Of a DNA stretch of 64,000 bases, positions 25,984 through 34,557 are shown one piece after another (position 1 is the first letter of the stretch; each line of letters opens with the position of its first letter). The DNA comes from Dehalococcoidia bacterium (GTDB lineage Bacteria; Chloroflexota; Dehalococcoidia; Lucifugimonadales; UBA3495). The notes below the pieces were generated by a model. It saw only the letters and a program-made list of their open reading frames with translations. It had not been told where the DNA came from and did no database searches. Location: the NCBI GenBank assembly GCA_003523055.1, contig DPHC01000005.1:30056-94055 (forward strand). The letters are read 5' to 3'. The position numbers and the translations under genes were made by a program.

Positions 25984-26766
25984 TTATTTCCCCCAGTGAA
26001 CTGTGTTACGTAATATACCGATATCATTAATTTCTACTTCAACAACATCTTTATCTTTCATATTTTCAGTAGCTCCATCTGTACCCATCCAAATAATATC
26101 TCCCGGATACAATGTAAGATATTTACTCATTTCACTTATATAGTGTCTAACACTAAAAATTGCAGTTTTAACATCATATTCTCCTACAATTTTATCATTA
26201 ACTCTGACTATCACATGAAAGTCATCTGGCTCCAAATCGGTCACAATCCAAGGGCCCATTGGTTTAAAAGAGTCTGAATTTTTGGCCCTCCACATTGTTC
26301 TATCATTCCTCTGCCAAGTTCGCTCACTAACGTCATTACCAATGGTATATCCAAACACATAATCCAACGCTTCTTTTTCTGTAACGTTCCGGCAAATCTT
26401 ACCGATAACCACAACCAACTCTCCTTCATATTGTAATTGTTCTGTTGCGTCTGAAGGAACGTTGATAGGGTCTCCCTGCCCCGTCAATGCATTAACAGCC
26501 CTATATCCGATATCTGCTCGAGCAGGTAATACCGGCTCTTCTCCTCTCATCTGTGCTGCCCATGTCACGTGCTCTGGATAATTAATGCCCGCAGCATAAA
26601 ATGTAGGAGGAATTACCGGAGGTAGTAATTTAACATCATCCAAATTATATTCTTCTGATGTTTTTTTGAATTCGCTAAATGGATCTCCGATTATTTTAAC
26701 AACTTTTTCATTTTCAATAATTCCAAAATTATCTTCACCGTTTTTATTAAACCTGCACCATTTCAT
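25984..26766 (-). CDS. Fumarylacetoacetate hydrolase-family protein
   Basis: This is a 260-aa enzyme of the FAH family, which cleaves or hydrates beta-dicarbonyl compounds or their 2-hydroxy-dienoate relatives. The metal-binding YEGELVVVIGK, the GNDVSERTWQRN loop and the C-terminal LYPGDIIWMGTDG are diagnostic. The start at 26766 is chosen because GGAGTG lies 7 bp upstream. An earlier GTG at 26775 would overlap that ribosome site. With an SDR divergent and a CMD protein convergent, the area looks catabolic. Confidence 0.9.
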   Translation of the reverse strand: MKWCRFNKNGEDNFGIIENEKVVKIIGDPFSEFKKTSEEYNLDDVKLLPPVIPPTFYAAGINYPEHVTWAAQMRGEEPVLPARADIGYRAVNALTGQGDPINVPSDATEQLQYEGELVVVIGKICRNVTEKEALDYVFGYTIGNDVSERTWQRNDRTMWRAKNSDSFKPMGPWIVTDLEPDDFHVIVRVNDKIVGEYDVKTAIFSVRHYISEMSKYLTLYPGDIIWMGTDGATENMKDKDVVEVEINDIGILRNTVHWGK

Positions 26767-26879
26767 TGCTATCACTCCTTATTTAACCTCGTATAAATCA
26801 ATTCTTACATTACTAATGATTAAGGTCAAGAAAATCAATTTATGTTAGAATGACCCAAACTTCTTTGAGAGGAATCTTT

Positions 26880-27665
26880 ATGAGATTAGCAGGCCGTACT
26901 GCGTTAATTACAGGATCTAGCAGAAATATTGGCAGAGAAATTGCACTAACATTCGCAAGAGAGGGAGCCAATTTAATATTAAATGCCCGTTCAAGTATCT
27001 CAGACCTAGAGCTAGTCGCGGAAGAGTGCCGAAAGTTCGAAGTTGAAGTCTTAACAGTCCAAGCAGATGTTTCATCAGAATCCGAAGTTAATAATTTAGC
27101 ATTAAAAAGCTTCAAAAAATTCCAAAATATAGATATATTAATAAATAACGCCGCCATAAGACCACATAAGCCGTTATTAGAAACTACTTATGCAGATTGG
27201 AAACAGGTGTTTTCAACTAATTTAGACCCTTGCTTTTATTTAACTAAAGCACTGCTACCACAAATGATTAGCAACAATTATGGAAGTATTGTAGCGCTGG
27301 GGGGAATGGCCACCTTAACAGGGAGACCTAATACTGCCGCGGTTACATCCTCCAAATCAGCCGTGTTAGGATTTATCAAAGCTATTGCTTCTGAGTTTGC
27401 AATGTACAATATCAGAGCAAACATGGTCAATCCTGGATCTATTAATACCGAACGTAAAAATCCGGAATGGTATCCAGAATATTCTAAGGATTCAAGAGAT
27501 TCCTCTAAGAATCTTAATAAAATACCTCTAGGCCGACAAGGAACAACCACAGATATAGCAAATGCCTGCCTGTTCCTTGCTTCAGAAGAATCTTCTTATA
27601 TAACAGGCGATCAAATAAATGCTGTCGGCGGGAGATTTATCGTAGCGTCTGGGCATGAAGATTAA
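26880..27665 (+). CDS. SDR-fold protein lacking catalytic Ser and Tyr
   Basis: This has the short-chain dehydrogenase fold, 261 aa from the ATG at 26880 (GAGAGGA upstream). The cofactor motif TGSSRNIGREIAL and the NNAAIRP motif are intact. The usual I-S-S position reads VALGGMA, and the Y-x-x-x-K motif reads VTSSK, so both catalytic Ser and Tyr are replaced (Gly and Val) while Lys stays. The C-terminus ESSYITGDQINAVGGRF is normal. It may be non-enzymatic or use a changed mechanism. A TAGAAT at 26846-26851 could be its -10 box. Confidence 0.85.
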   Translation: MRLAGRTALITGSSRNIGREIALTFAREGANLILNARSSISDLELVAEECRKFEVEVLTVQADVSSESEVNNLALKSFKKFQNIDILINNAAIRPHKPLLETTYADWKQVFSTNLDPCFYLTKALLPQMISNNYGSIVALGGMATLTGRPNTAAVTSSKSAVLGFIKAIASEFAMYNIRANMVNPGSINTERKNPEWYPEYSKDSRDSSKNLNKIPLGRQGTTTDIANACLFLASEESSYITGDQINAVGGRFIVASGHED

Positions 27666-27680
27666 CTTGCTTAAAAGCAA

Positions 27681-28250
27681 TTAATCAACGAGTAATAAAT
27701 CTATATATTCTTTCAACTTAGTCTTTTTAGTTGGCCCTACAAATTTCCACACCATATTGCCGCTATCGTCTATTAAATATTTTTCTGGTATACCTCTGAC
27801 TCCATATTCAAATAAAACTTCCCCTGTTGTATCCATACCATTCGGGTAACTAATATTATATTTATTCAAGTGATCAAAGAATAATTCTTCTGTGTCCCAA
27901 ATATTTACACCTATAAATTCAATTTCAACACTGCTATCACCTTTATACTCTAGATATAGATCATTTAAATCTTTTGCTTCTTTCTTGCAAGGACCACACC
28001 ATGAAGACCAAAAATCTAACAATACAAATGTGCCTTCAAAATCTCGTAAAGTGATCGTTTCACCTTCAAAGGTTTTAATTGTGAAATTGTAAGATTCTTT
28101 ACCATCTAATTCCATACCCGAGAAATTATTATTAACACCTACGCTGACTCCATCAGAATTCAAATCTATCGAAGCGACCAGCAAAACCATTAAAAATAGG
28201 ATAAGAGACAATAATATAGTTATAGAAATTGTTAATTGCTTTTTATTCAA
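27681..28250 (-). CDS. TlpA/CcmG-like thiol-disulfide oxidoreductase
   Basis: This is a membrane-anchored thioredoxin-fold protein of 189 aa. A single N-terminal helix (about 7-27) places the domain outside the membrane. The active site is WSSWCGPCKKEAKDL, and a cis-Pro region VRGIPEKYLID lies further on. It is the last gene of the act-ccm run, where a CcmG/ResA-type reductant is needed to keep apocytochrome c cysteines reduced for haem attachment. FEGTFVLLDFWSSWC is the usual strand before the CxxC. Confidence 0.9.
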   Translation of the reverse strand: MNKKQLTISITILLSLILFLMVLLVASIDLNSDGVSVGVNNNFSGMELDGKESYNFTIKTFEGETITLRDFEGTFVLLDFWSSWCGPCKKEAKDLNDLYLEYKGDSSVEIEFIGVNIWDTEELFFDHLNKYNISYPNGMDTTGEVLFEYGVRGIPEKYLIDDSGNMVWKFVGPTKKTKLKEYIDLLLVD

Positions 28251-28263
28251 TCTTATAAAACCA

Positions 28264-29307
28264 TTAATTTTTTTGTTTTTTTAGTTTAATGGTTCGCAGT
28301 ACCAACAAAGGTATTACAGTCAGCAATACTAAGCCTAAAATAACAGGAATCAATAATCTCCAAAAGTTTTTATCGGAAACCTTACCAAGAATAATATCCT
28401 GTAAATTCGGTTTAGGTAATGCCTTAACTATTACGTCTGGTCCTTCTCCGGGATTCACATTGTCCAGAGCCCAAGCGCTATAAACAGTTCCTTCTATTTC
28501 TATTTGTTCTGTATATCCATTCATTGCTACTTCAATACCTTCCAATCTCTGGGGAATCATAATTTGGAACAAATCGGCACCGTGTAATAAATTCTGGGAG
28601 TATTCAAACTCACCATCTACATAAGGTACTAAATACGAGAAACTTATTTCATGTTTACCTGGAATAATAGGTGAAGTCACTGCAAATCCGCTACCGACTG
28701 AAATTACCTGGCCTCCAGGAAGATCGCTTTGAACATCTAGTCCAGTAAATCCGTCTGGGACAGAAAATCTCACAAAACTAATAGGAGGCACATTATCTAA
28801 GTCTGGAATTAAAGTTTTATCAGATATATTATTAAATTTAATAAATTCAACTATTGAAACAGTCTTGTCTACAGGAGCTACATCTGCTATCACCATAATA
28901 TGTGTGTCGAATTCTATTACTGATGGATCAAGAGTTCTATCATAAATGCTAATTTTGGCAGGATCACCCAGCCTATCCCATATTAATTCTTTATTATATA
29001 TAAAGCCCTCATGTTCAACTGTCAAAAAATACATTCTTTCAGAATTTGCTATTATGTTTTCAAATTCAAAAAAACCTGATCTGTCCATAGCATATTTGCG
29101 GGTTTCCATTGCCCCCCCGCCAGCATCAAACATATGAAGTATAATTCCCAAATCTGCGGGAACATTTGATGATTTAGTTTCATTTATAACATAGCCCCGT
29201 ATATCTTTAGCTTCTTGAGCCAATGTAACAGGCGCCCCATACAAGTTCACAAAGCAAGCAAAAACGATGGTTAAAACAACTGGGAATATTTGCATTCGCT
29301 TATTCAT
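28264..29307 (-). CDS. Membrane-anchored protein with carboxypeptidase-regulatory-like domain
   Basis: I recognise only general features in this 347-aa protein. It has a signal peptide (about 1-30, ending near TLAQEA), then a beta-rich domain with the pattern RGYVINETKSSNVPADLGIILH and SGFFEFENI, as in carboxypeptidase-regulatory-like domains. Further beta-rich sequence and a C-terminal membrane helix (about 320-342) with basic tail KLKKQKN follow. It overlaps the CcmI-like gene by 8 bp and is 13 bp from the TlpA-like gene, so it belongs to the cytochrome maturation cluster. It may help hold apocytochrome or the Ccm complex outside the cell. Confidence 0.65.
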   Translation of the reverse strand: MNKRMQIFPVVLTIVFACFVNLYGAPVTLAQEAKDIRGYVINETKSSNVPADLGIILHMFDAGGGAMETRKYAMDRSGFFEFENIIANSERMYFLTVEHEGFIYNKELIWDRLGDPAKISIYDRTLDPSVIEFDTHIMVIADVAPVDKTVSIVEFIKFNNISDKTLIPDLDNVPPISFVRFSVPDGFTGLDVQSDLPGGQVISVGSGFAVTSPIIPGKHEISFSYLVPYVDGEFEYSQNLLHGADLFQIMIPQRLEGIEVAMNGYTEQIEIEGTVYSAWALDNVNPGEGPDVIVKALPKPNLQDIILGKVSDKNFWRLLIPVILGLVLLTVIPLLVLRTIKLKKQKN

Positions 29308-29581
29308 CTACTATTTTACTTTCATTTATGAGTTTAGTGATCTTATCGATTTTATTTCTATACTCAAACATCTGAATTCTATAATCAGATTGCGAAATAT
29401 TACCTAATGAATAATCTAATTCTAGTACTTCTATCAATTGATGCTGTTCGTCCAATTCAGAAATGTCACTATTTGAAATGCTTCCGAAGTCGAAGTAATT
29501 TATAGGTTTGCCGAATATAAATGGGCTTGCCACTACTGCAATAGCAACTCCAAATAAAACCACTCCTATTAAAATATCCAT
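29300..29581 (-). CDS. Short CcmI-like cytochrome c biogenesis protein
   Basis: The protein (93 aa) has one N-terminal helix (about 3-25) and a cytoplasmic helical part with the pattern LIEVLELDYSLGNISQSDYRIQMFEYRNKI. This resembles the N-terminal module of CcmI (L-x-x-L-x-x-D-x-x-x-G-K-I-S-x-x-D-Y). The TPR half of full CcmI is absent. The ATG shares its A with the ccmF stop codon (TAATG), so the two are translationally coupled. Confidence 0.7.
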   Translation of the reverse strand: MDILIGVVLFGVAIAVVASPFIFGKPINYFDFGSISNSDISELDEQHQLIEVLELDYSLGNISQSDYRIQMFEYRNKIDKITKLINESKIVDE

Positions 29582-31533
29582 TAGGACACCTTATTCCTAC
29601 TTACACTTGGCCATAAAGAAATAACAGCTCCAATAATCACAAAAGGCCCTGCCATCCACATCCACCACATCAATGGATTAATCATAAATCTAAAAGCCAC
29701 TGAACCATCTTCAGAATTTTCGCTAGGAACTGCATAAAAGTCTTCTACTGGTGTAGACCGAATAGATGCCCTTGTAGATGCCATATTGAAATCCGGATAA
29801 AAGGACCTTTGAGGCCTTAATTCACCAATATATTTATTATCTTTATAGGTTTCCAAAACAGATGTGAATTCCACTCTATCTGAATACAGTTTTTCTTCCG
29901 TTTTAATATATTTTACTGAATAAGATTTTATATCATAGGTGTCTCCTGGCATAAGTATGACGTCGCGCTGATAGTCGTAAAAAGAAGAGCCCACTACACC
30001 TAATACAACCATTAATACACTGATATGGACAATGTAACCTCCATATCTGGTTCTATTAGCTAATATCAACCTTATCCATGACACAACAAACATAGATCCC
30101 GATTTAGAGGAAATTACTTTAGTTCCTTTGAACCATTCTCTAAAAATACCAATCAGAACAAATACTATAGTTGAAAATGCAATAAGGGGTATAATTTCTC
30201 TAATACCCCCTATAATCAATATCACAAATGCAATTACAGTCGCTGCCAGTGGTAGCTTTAAAGCCCTAGCAACACTTTTCCAATTGGAATTCCTCCACGG
30301 TATCAGTGGTCCAATCCCCATAATAACAACTAAAAACAACATTATTGGGCCATTAACTTGATCATAATATGGCCGCGCTATAGTTATACGTTCGTCCCAT
30401 AATAAATCGGAAATTAGCGGGTATACTGTACCCCAAAGAGTCACGAACGCTATTCCTAAAAGTAGTAAATTATTAATCAAAAATGCTGCCTCTCTTGATA
30501 ACATAGACTCTAAAGATCTTGCACTAGTCAATAATTTAAATCTCCAAATAAACACAGCGAAAGGAAGCATGATTCCTACGGCTAAAAATCCTAAAAACAC
30601 CCATCCTAAATCAGAGGCACCAAAAGAATGGACAGATGGCACAGGGCCACCGCGATTAACGAACATACCGTATAAAGACAGTGAAAATGCTATATTAATA
30701 ATCACTATATTCCACATACGAAACATTGATCTACGTTTTTGGACAATTATGGAGTGAATAAATGCAGTCAAAGCTATCCATGGCATAAATGCAGCATTTT
30801 CAACCGGATCCCAAAACCAAAATCCTCCCCATCCTAAAATTGTGTAGGCCCACCATGAGCCTAATAATAATCCAACTGCTAATAATCCCCAAGCTATCAA
30901 ACCCCAAATTCTACCTTGATCAACCCATTCATCTTCGCATTTTCCGGAAATTAAATGAGCTAAAGCAAATGCCATTGGAATAGCACAACAAATTAGTCCT
31001 GCCATTAACGCAGGTGGATGGAAAAACATTCCAAAATGCGTCAAGAGTGGATTGATTCCTTGGCCATCTATCATCGGAATCAGTGATTTTTCGAACGGGT
31101 TAGCCATGAAAATAATCACTAACAAGAAAAAAATCAAAACTGCCATCAATATCGCTGCAACTATCGGCAAAACATCAGATGTTACTTTTCCTGAAAATCG
31201 TATTGAAAGGGCTGAAAATACTATCAGAATCATAGTTATATACAGTAAAGACCCTTCGTTACCCGCATAAAATGCCACCCATGTATAAATATCCGGCATA
31301 GCCAAATTACTGTGAGCCGCAACATATAACACCTGAAAATCATTGGAAACAAACGCTCCTACTAATCCTAACGTAGAAACAAATATCAAAACAACCAGAA
31401 TATATATCCCTCGGTAAGAACTAGTAATCAATTCCGAAACTTTATACAACCGTCCCAGTACTGCTGCGCACAGTGAATACACCGCTATAACCAACGATAT
31501 CCACAGAGTAACTAACCCAATATCAGCAAACAA
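29581..31533 (-). CDS. ccmF: Cytochrome c haem lyase subunit CcmF
   Basis: CcmF is the membrane core of the system I haem lyase that joins haem to apocytochrome c. It has 650 aa and about 14-15 helices. The tryptophan-rich haem-handling motif WGGFWFWDPVENAAFMPW lies near residue 235. The early stretch DFQVLYVAAHSNLAMPDIYT is also a CcmF mark. The C-terminal part holds an extracellular beta domain with YRPQRSFYP-like residues. It sits between ccmH and the CcmI-like gene. ccmA, B, C and E are not in the window. Confidence 0.95.
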   Translation of the reverse strand: MFADIGLVTLWISLVIAVYSLCAAVLGRLYKVSELITSSYRGIYILVVLIFVSTLGLVGAFVSNDFQVLYVAAHSNLAMPDIYTWVAFYAGNEGSLLYITMILIVFSALSIRFSGKVTSDVLPIVAAILMAVLIFFLLVIIFMANPFEKSLIPMIDGQGINPLLTHFGMFFHPPALMAGLICCAIPMAFALAHLISGKCEDEWVDQGRIWGLIAWGLLAVGLLLGSWWAYTILGWGGFWFWDPVENAAFMPWIALTAFIHSIIVQKRRSMFRMWNIVIINIAFSLSLYGMFVNRGGPVPSVHSFGASDLGWVFLGFLAVGIMLPFAVFIWRFKLLTSARSLESMLSREAAFLINNLLLLGIAFVTLWGTVYPLISDLLWDERITIARPYYDQVNGPIMLFLVVIMGIGPLIPWRNSNWKSVARALKLPLAATVIAFVILIIGGIREIIPLIAFSTIVFVLIGIFREWFKGTKVISSKSGSMFVVSWIRLILANRTRYGGYIVHISVLMVVLGVVGSSFYDYQRDVILMPGDTYDIKSYSVKYIKTEEKLYSDRVEFTSVLETYKDNKYIGELRPQRSFYPDFNMASTRASIRSTPVEDFYAVPSENSEDGSVAFRFMINPLMWWMWMAGPFVIIGAVISLWPSVSRNKVS

Positions 31534-31565
31534 ACCTTATCTGACTCCTTAAAAACCTCATACTT

Positions 31566-32057
31566 TCAACTTCCATCTATTTTGTTTTGGTCATCCATCC
31601 ATATATATTTTTGCGGATCATTCTCATTATCGCTAAGTTCCACAGGGTGCCTCTTTATCATTTTAAGTATCACGCCTATCCCTATGCCCAACATGCCTAT
31701 TACTACAAATACCGGAACTATCCATGCAAAAATCATAGTACCCCGTTTCGGAGGTGCAGCTAATATGTCACTGCCATATCTTTCTTCAAAGTAATTTAAA
31801 ATTTCGTTCTTACTATAGCCATCTAACAGCATCTGCCTAACTTTTGTTTTCATCTGTTTGGCAATTTCTACTTGTACTTGATCAATGCTCTCAGCTGGGC
31901 ACACTGGGCACATTAACATTTGATCTATTAATTGGGCCTCTGTCTCAACAGATTCTGTTTCTGGGCCCTGTGCCATAGTTAAAGTGGGGGTAAATAACAA
32001 TACAATAAATAAAACAGATAAAACAGTGAACAATGGGAAAATTTTAATTCTAATCAA
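31566..32057 (-). CDS. ccmH: Cytochrome c maturation protein CcmH
   Basis: This is a thiol protein of the haem lyase (163 aa). It has a signal peptide, the L-x-C-P-V-C motif (LMCPVCPAESIDQ) followed by the helical bundle EIAKQMKTKVRQMLLDGYSKNEILNYFEERYG, and a C-terminal membrane helix. The usual motif is LRCxxC; here Arg is Met. It lies 33 bp upstream of ccmF and 48 bp after actE. Confidence 0.93.
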   Translation of the reverse strand: MIRIKIFPLFTVLSVLFIVLLFTPTLTMAQGPETESVETEAQLIDQMLMCPVCPAESIDQVQVEIAKQMKTKVRQMLLDGYSKNEILNYFEERYGSDILAAPPKRGTMIFAWIVPVFVVIGMLGIGIGVILKMIKRHPVELSDNENDPQKYIWMDDQNKIDGS

Positions 32058-32105
32058 TTAAACCTGTCACAGATGTCATCTCGCAAACTTGATAGACAAT
32101 CCCCG

Positions 32106-32603
32106 CTAATCTAAACTCAACACGTATTCACTAATCATATTCATTTCTTCTTCAGACAGCATTTTTTTGAAGCTGGGCATTACTACAACACCAGAATACA
32201 AGTAACCTTTTACTCCGTTTACTCCTATTGCTTTAACTTCTGGAGAAGTTAAATCTGGAGTAACCGCTGGAGAATATCCATAATCATTAATAATTTTCAT
32301 CAAAGCTGGTCCATCACCTTTTGCTTCAGTGCCATGGCACATGACGCAGTTAACATCATAAAGATGTTCTCCACTGTAATAAGAAGTAGATTTAGCAGCC
32401 TCATAAACAGGAACAGCACTAGCAGGAACGTCTAATCTCGGTGGTTCATATGACTTATACGATTGCGTATAATGCATTTCGTAAAAGAAGTCTAAAGGGT
32501 ATGATCCTTGAGAACATCCTATTAGTGCTATAAGCAACAACGAGACTATAAATATAGCTTTATTTTTTATCATTTTATTTATTTTCTGTATTTTGAAGTT
32601 CAT
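32106..32603 (-). CDS. actE: Alternative Complex III subunit ActE, monohaem cytochrome c lipoprotein
   Basis: ActE is the small monohaem c subunit of Alternative Complex III. The 165-aa protein has a lipoprotein signal ending LIGCSQ. The segment DFFYEMHYTQSYKSYEPPR is typical of ActE. The haem motif is CVMCHGTEAKGDG, and a Met in VVMPSF can be the sixth ligand. There are two possible starts (32603 and 32573), neither with a strong ribosome site. It is the last act gene before ccmH. Confidence 0.9.
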   Translation of the reverse strand: MNFKIQKINKMIKNKAIFIVSLLLIALIGCSQGSYPLDFFYEMHYTQSYKSYEPPRLDVPASAVPVYEAAKSTSYYSGEHLYDVNCVMCHGTEAKGDGPALMKIINDYGYSPAVTPDLTSPEVKAIGVNGVKGYLYSGVVVMPSFKKMLSEEEMNMISEYVLSLD

Positions 32604-32632
32604 AGTAGTTTTATATCCACGCTTTAATTAAA

Positions 32633-33139
32633 TCAAGCGATTTTTGTATCAACTGCTCCTGCATTAGATAAAATGTCATTCACTTGCTGAGAATTGTCAT
32701 CATTGGATGTCACTAAGACTCCAATATATCCCTGTGATACTCTCTCATCATAAGCCTCGGTCATTTTGTGAGGCAATCTGCTTTCAAATATCACTCCAAT
32801 CACTGTAAATAATATAGCTCCTAACATTGTACCTTCATACATAACTACGGCCATTGGGGGAAGTGATAATATTGGTTTACCTCCAGTTATAAGAGGGTAT
32901 GCCATTTGTGTCATAGAGGTAATCATTAATCCACCAACAAAACCTATAAGACCACCTATAAATGGGAATAAGAAGAGTCTAATTGGTTCTTCGCGTTCAC
33001 CAAATGCACCTTCAGGATATGGACAGTCTGTTAAAAAGTCTACATCATTTTCAGACACTCCAGACTCTTTCAACGCATCTCCAGCATCAGCAGCCTGATT
33101 AGCATCTTGGAATAAACCTAATACTGTTTTAATAGCCAT
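32633..33139 (-). CDS. actD: Alternative Complex III subunit ActD (DUF3341)
   Basis: ActD is an integral subunit of Alternative Complex III. The 168-aa protein has a ferredoxin-like N-terminal part (VLGLFQDANQAADAGDALKESG), then two helices joined around FPFIGGLIGFVGGLMI and YEGTMLGAILFTVIGV, and a polar C-terminal part. This matches DUF3341 throughout. It lies 15 bp downstream of the second NrfD-like gene. Confidence 0.92.
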   Translation of the reverse strand: MAIKTVLGLFQDANQAADAGDALKESGVSENDVDFLTDCPYPEGAFGEREEPIRLFLFPFIGGLIGFVGGLMITSMTQMAYPLITGGKPILSLPPMAVVMYEGTMLGAILFTVIGVIFESRLPHKMTEAYDERVSQGYIGVLVTSNDDNSQQVNDILSNAGAVDTKIA

Positions 33140-33153
33140 AATTATTACCTTTC

Positions 33154-34530
33154 TTAATCTTCTCTAAATGTAGCAGGAACCGTTCTTCTTCCTACTTGTA
33201 TTTCTGTTTTGAGAATATCTCCTTCTTTAATATCATACAACGGAATCAGCGGCATTACTTTACTGAATAGTAGCAAGAACAAAGTGACTAAAGCAAATGT
33301 ACCTAAAACTATAATTCCTTCAAAAACTGACGGAGTATATGACGCCCATGTAAACGTGAATACTTGTTTGTTAATTTGACCGGGTATAAACAATATATAT
33401 CTTTCTAACCACATACCAATATTGACCGATATACATGCGGCAGAGACCAGATACAAGTTACGTCTCCAAACTTTTCGCGACCATAAACAAATTGGTAAAA
33501 AGTATGTGGTCACGATAAATATGATCATAATTATATTCCACGGGTAAGTAGCAAATTGAAGCGTTCGAATCGCAATTTCATCCGCTTCTCGACCGTAAAT
33601 TCCGAATATGATTTCCATACAAAAATAATAAAACCAACCAGTCGCTACAACTATTAATAATCTGCATAAAGCTTCAACGTGTTCTTTACGTATATAATCC
33701 TGCCAACCATATGCCCATCTCAATAATATTAATACAAACACCACTGCCGATACTCCTGAGTGGACCGCACCAACCACAAAGTAAGGTGCAAATATGGTTG
33801 AATGCCAAGCTTTTACTGAAACAGCCATTCCGAAGTCCCAGGAAACTATACTATGAACGGATACAAAAACTGGTAATATCAATGCTGACAATAAAACCCC
33901 GGCTACTATTTGAAGCTTCCATTGCCTAACATTACCCTGCCATCCCATAGCCAACATTGTATACACTTTTTTTCTGATACCTGTAGTATTGTCTCTCAAT
34001 ATACCAAAGTCTGGAATCAAAGCGATAAACACAAACAACACACTAGATGTCAGGTAGGTCAATATTGCACTAGGGTCCCAAACTAACGGTGATCTTATAT
34101 TTGGGAAAATTCCTCTAGCAAAATCATACGGAAACACCCAATACAAAATTCTCCAAGGCCTACCGGTATGTATTATAGGCATAGTCATCGCTGTCATTAA
34201 CGAGAATATAGTTAAAACCTCAGCTGCCCTAGATGCAGGGCGTCTCCATTCTGCTTTAGCTAATCTTAAAATTGCAGATAACATCACACCAGCATGACTA
34301 ATTCCTATCCAGAACACGAAATTTGTGATGAAAAAGCCCCACATTACAGGTCTATTAAGACCCGTGATTCCAAGCCCTTTATTGATCATATATCCAACTA
34401 CGATAGATGCTATTAACACTATAAATGAGCATACTCCGACGGCTGGCCAGTACCATTTAGGTGTGGTCAGTATCGAAGTTAGAAGATCTTTATTAATTTG
34501 TTCTGGTGGTAAAACTCGTCCTTCCTGCAT
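33154..34530 (-). CDS. Alternative Complex III NrfD-like subunit (ActF-like)
   Basis: This is the second polysulfide-reductase/NrfD-type membrane subunit of the act operon (458 aa, about 10 helices). GLNRPVMWGFFITNFVFWIGISHAG is the typical start of the NrfD quinone-site bundle, and RRPASRAAEVLTIF is also conserved. In most described act operons ActF comes after ActE; here the second NrfD gene comes directly after the first, so the assignment to ActF is by elimination. It is spaced 27 bp from actC. In other organisms these subunits contribute the quinol site and putative proton paths. Confidence 0.88.
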   Translation of the reverse strand: MQEGRVLPPEQINKDLLTSILTTPKWYWPAVGVCSFIVLIASIVVGYMINKGLGITGLNRPVMWGFFITNFVFWIGISHAGVMLSAILRLAKAEWRRPASRAAEVLTIFSLMTAMTMPIIHTGRPWRILYWVFPYDFARGIFPNIRSPLVWDPSAILTYLTSSVLFVFIALIPDFGILRDNTTGIRKKVYTMLAMGWQGNVRQWKLQIVAGVLLSALILPVFVSVHSIVSWDFGMAVSVKAWHSTIFAPYFVVGAVHSGVSAVVFVLILLRWAYGWQDYIRKEHVEALCRLLIVVATGWFYYFCMEIIFGIYGREADEIAIRTLQFATYPWNIIMIIFIVTTYFLPICLWSRKVWRRNLYLVSAACISVNIGMWLERYILFIPGQINKQVFTFTWASYTPSVFEGIIVLGTFALVTLFLLLFSKVMPLIPLYDIKEGDILKTEIQVGRRTVPATFRED

Positions 34531-34557
34531 GGAAGTTATCCTCTCGCCTAATTATTT

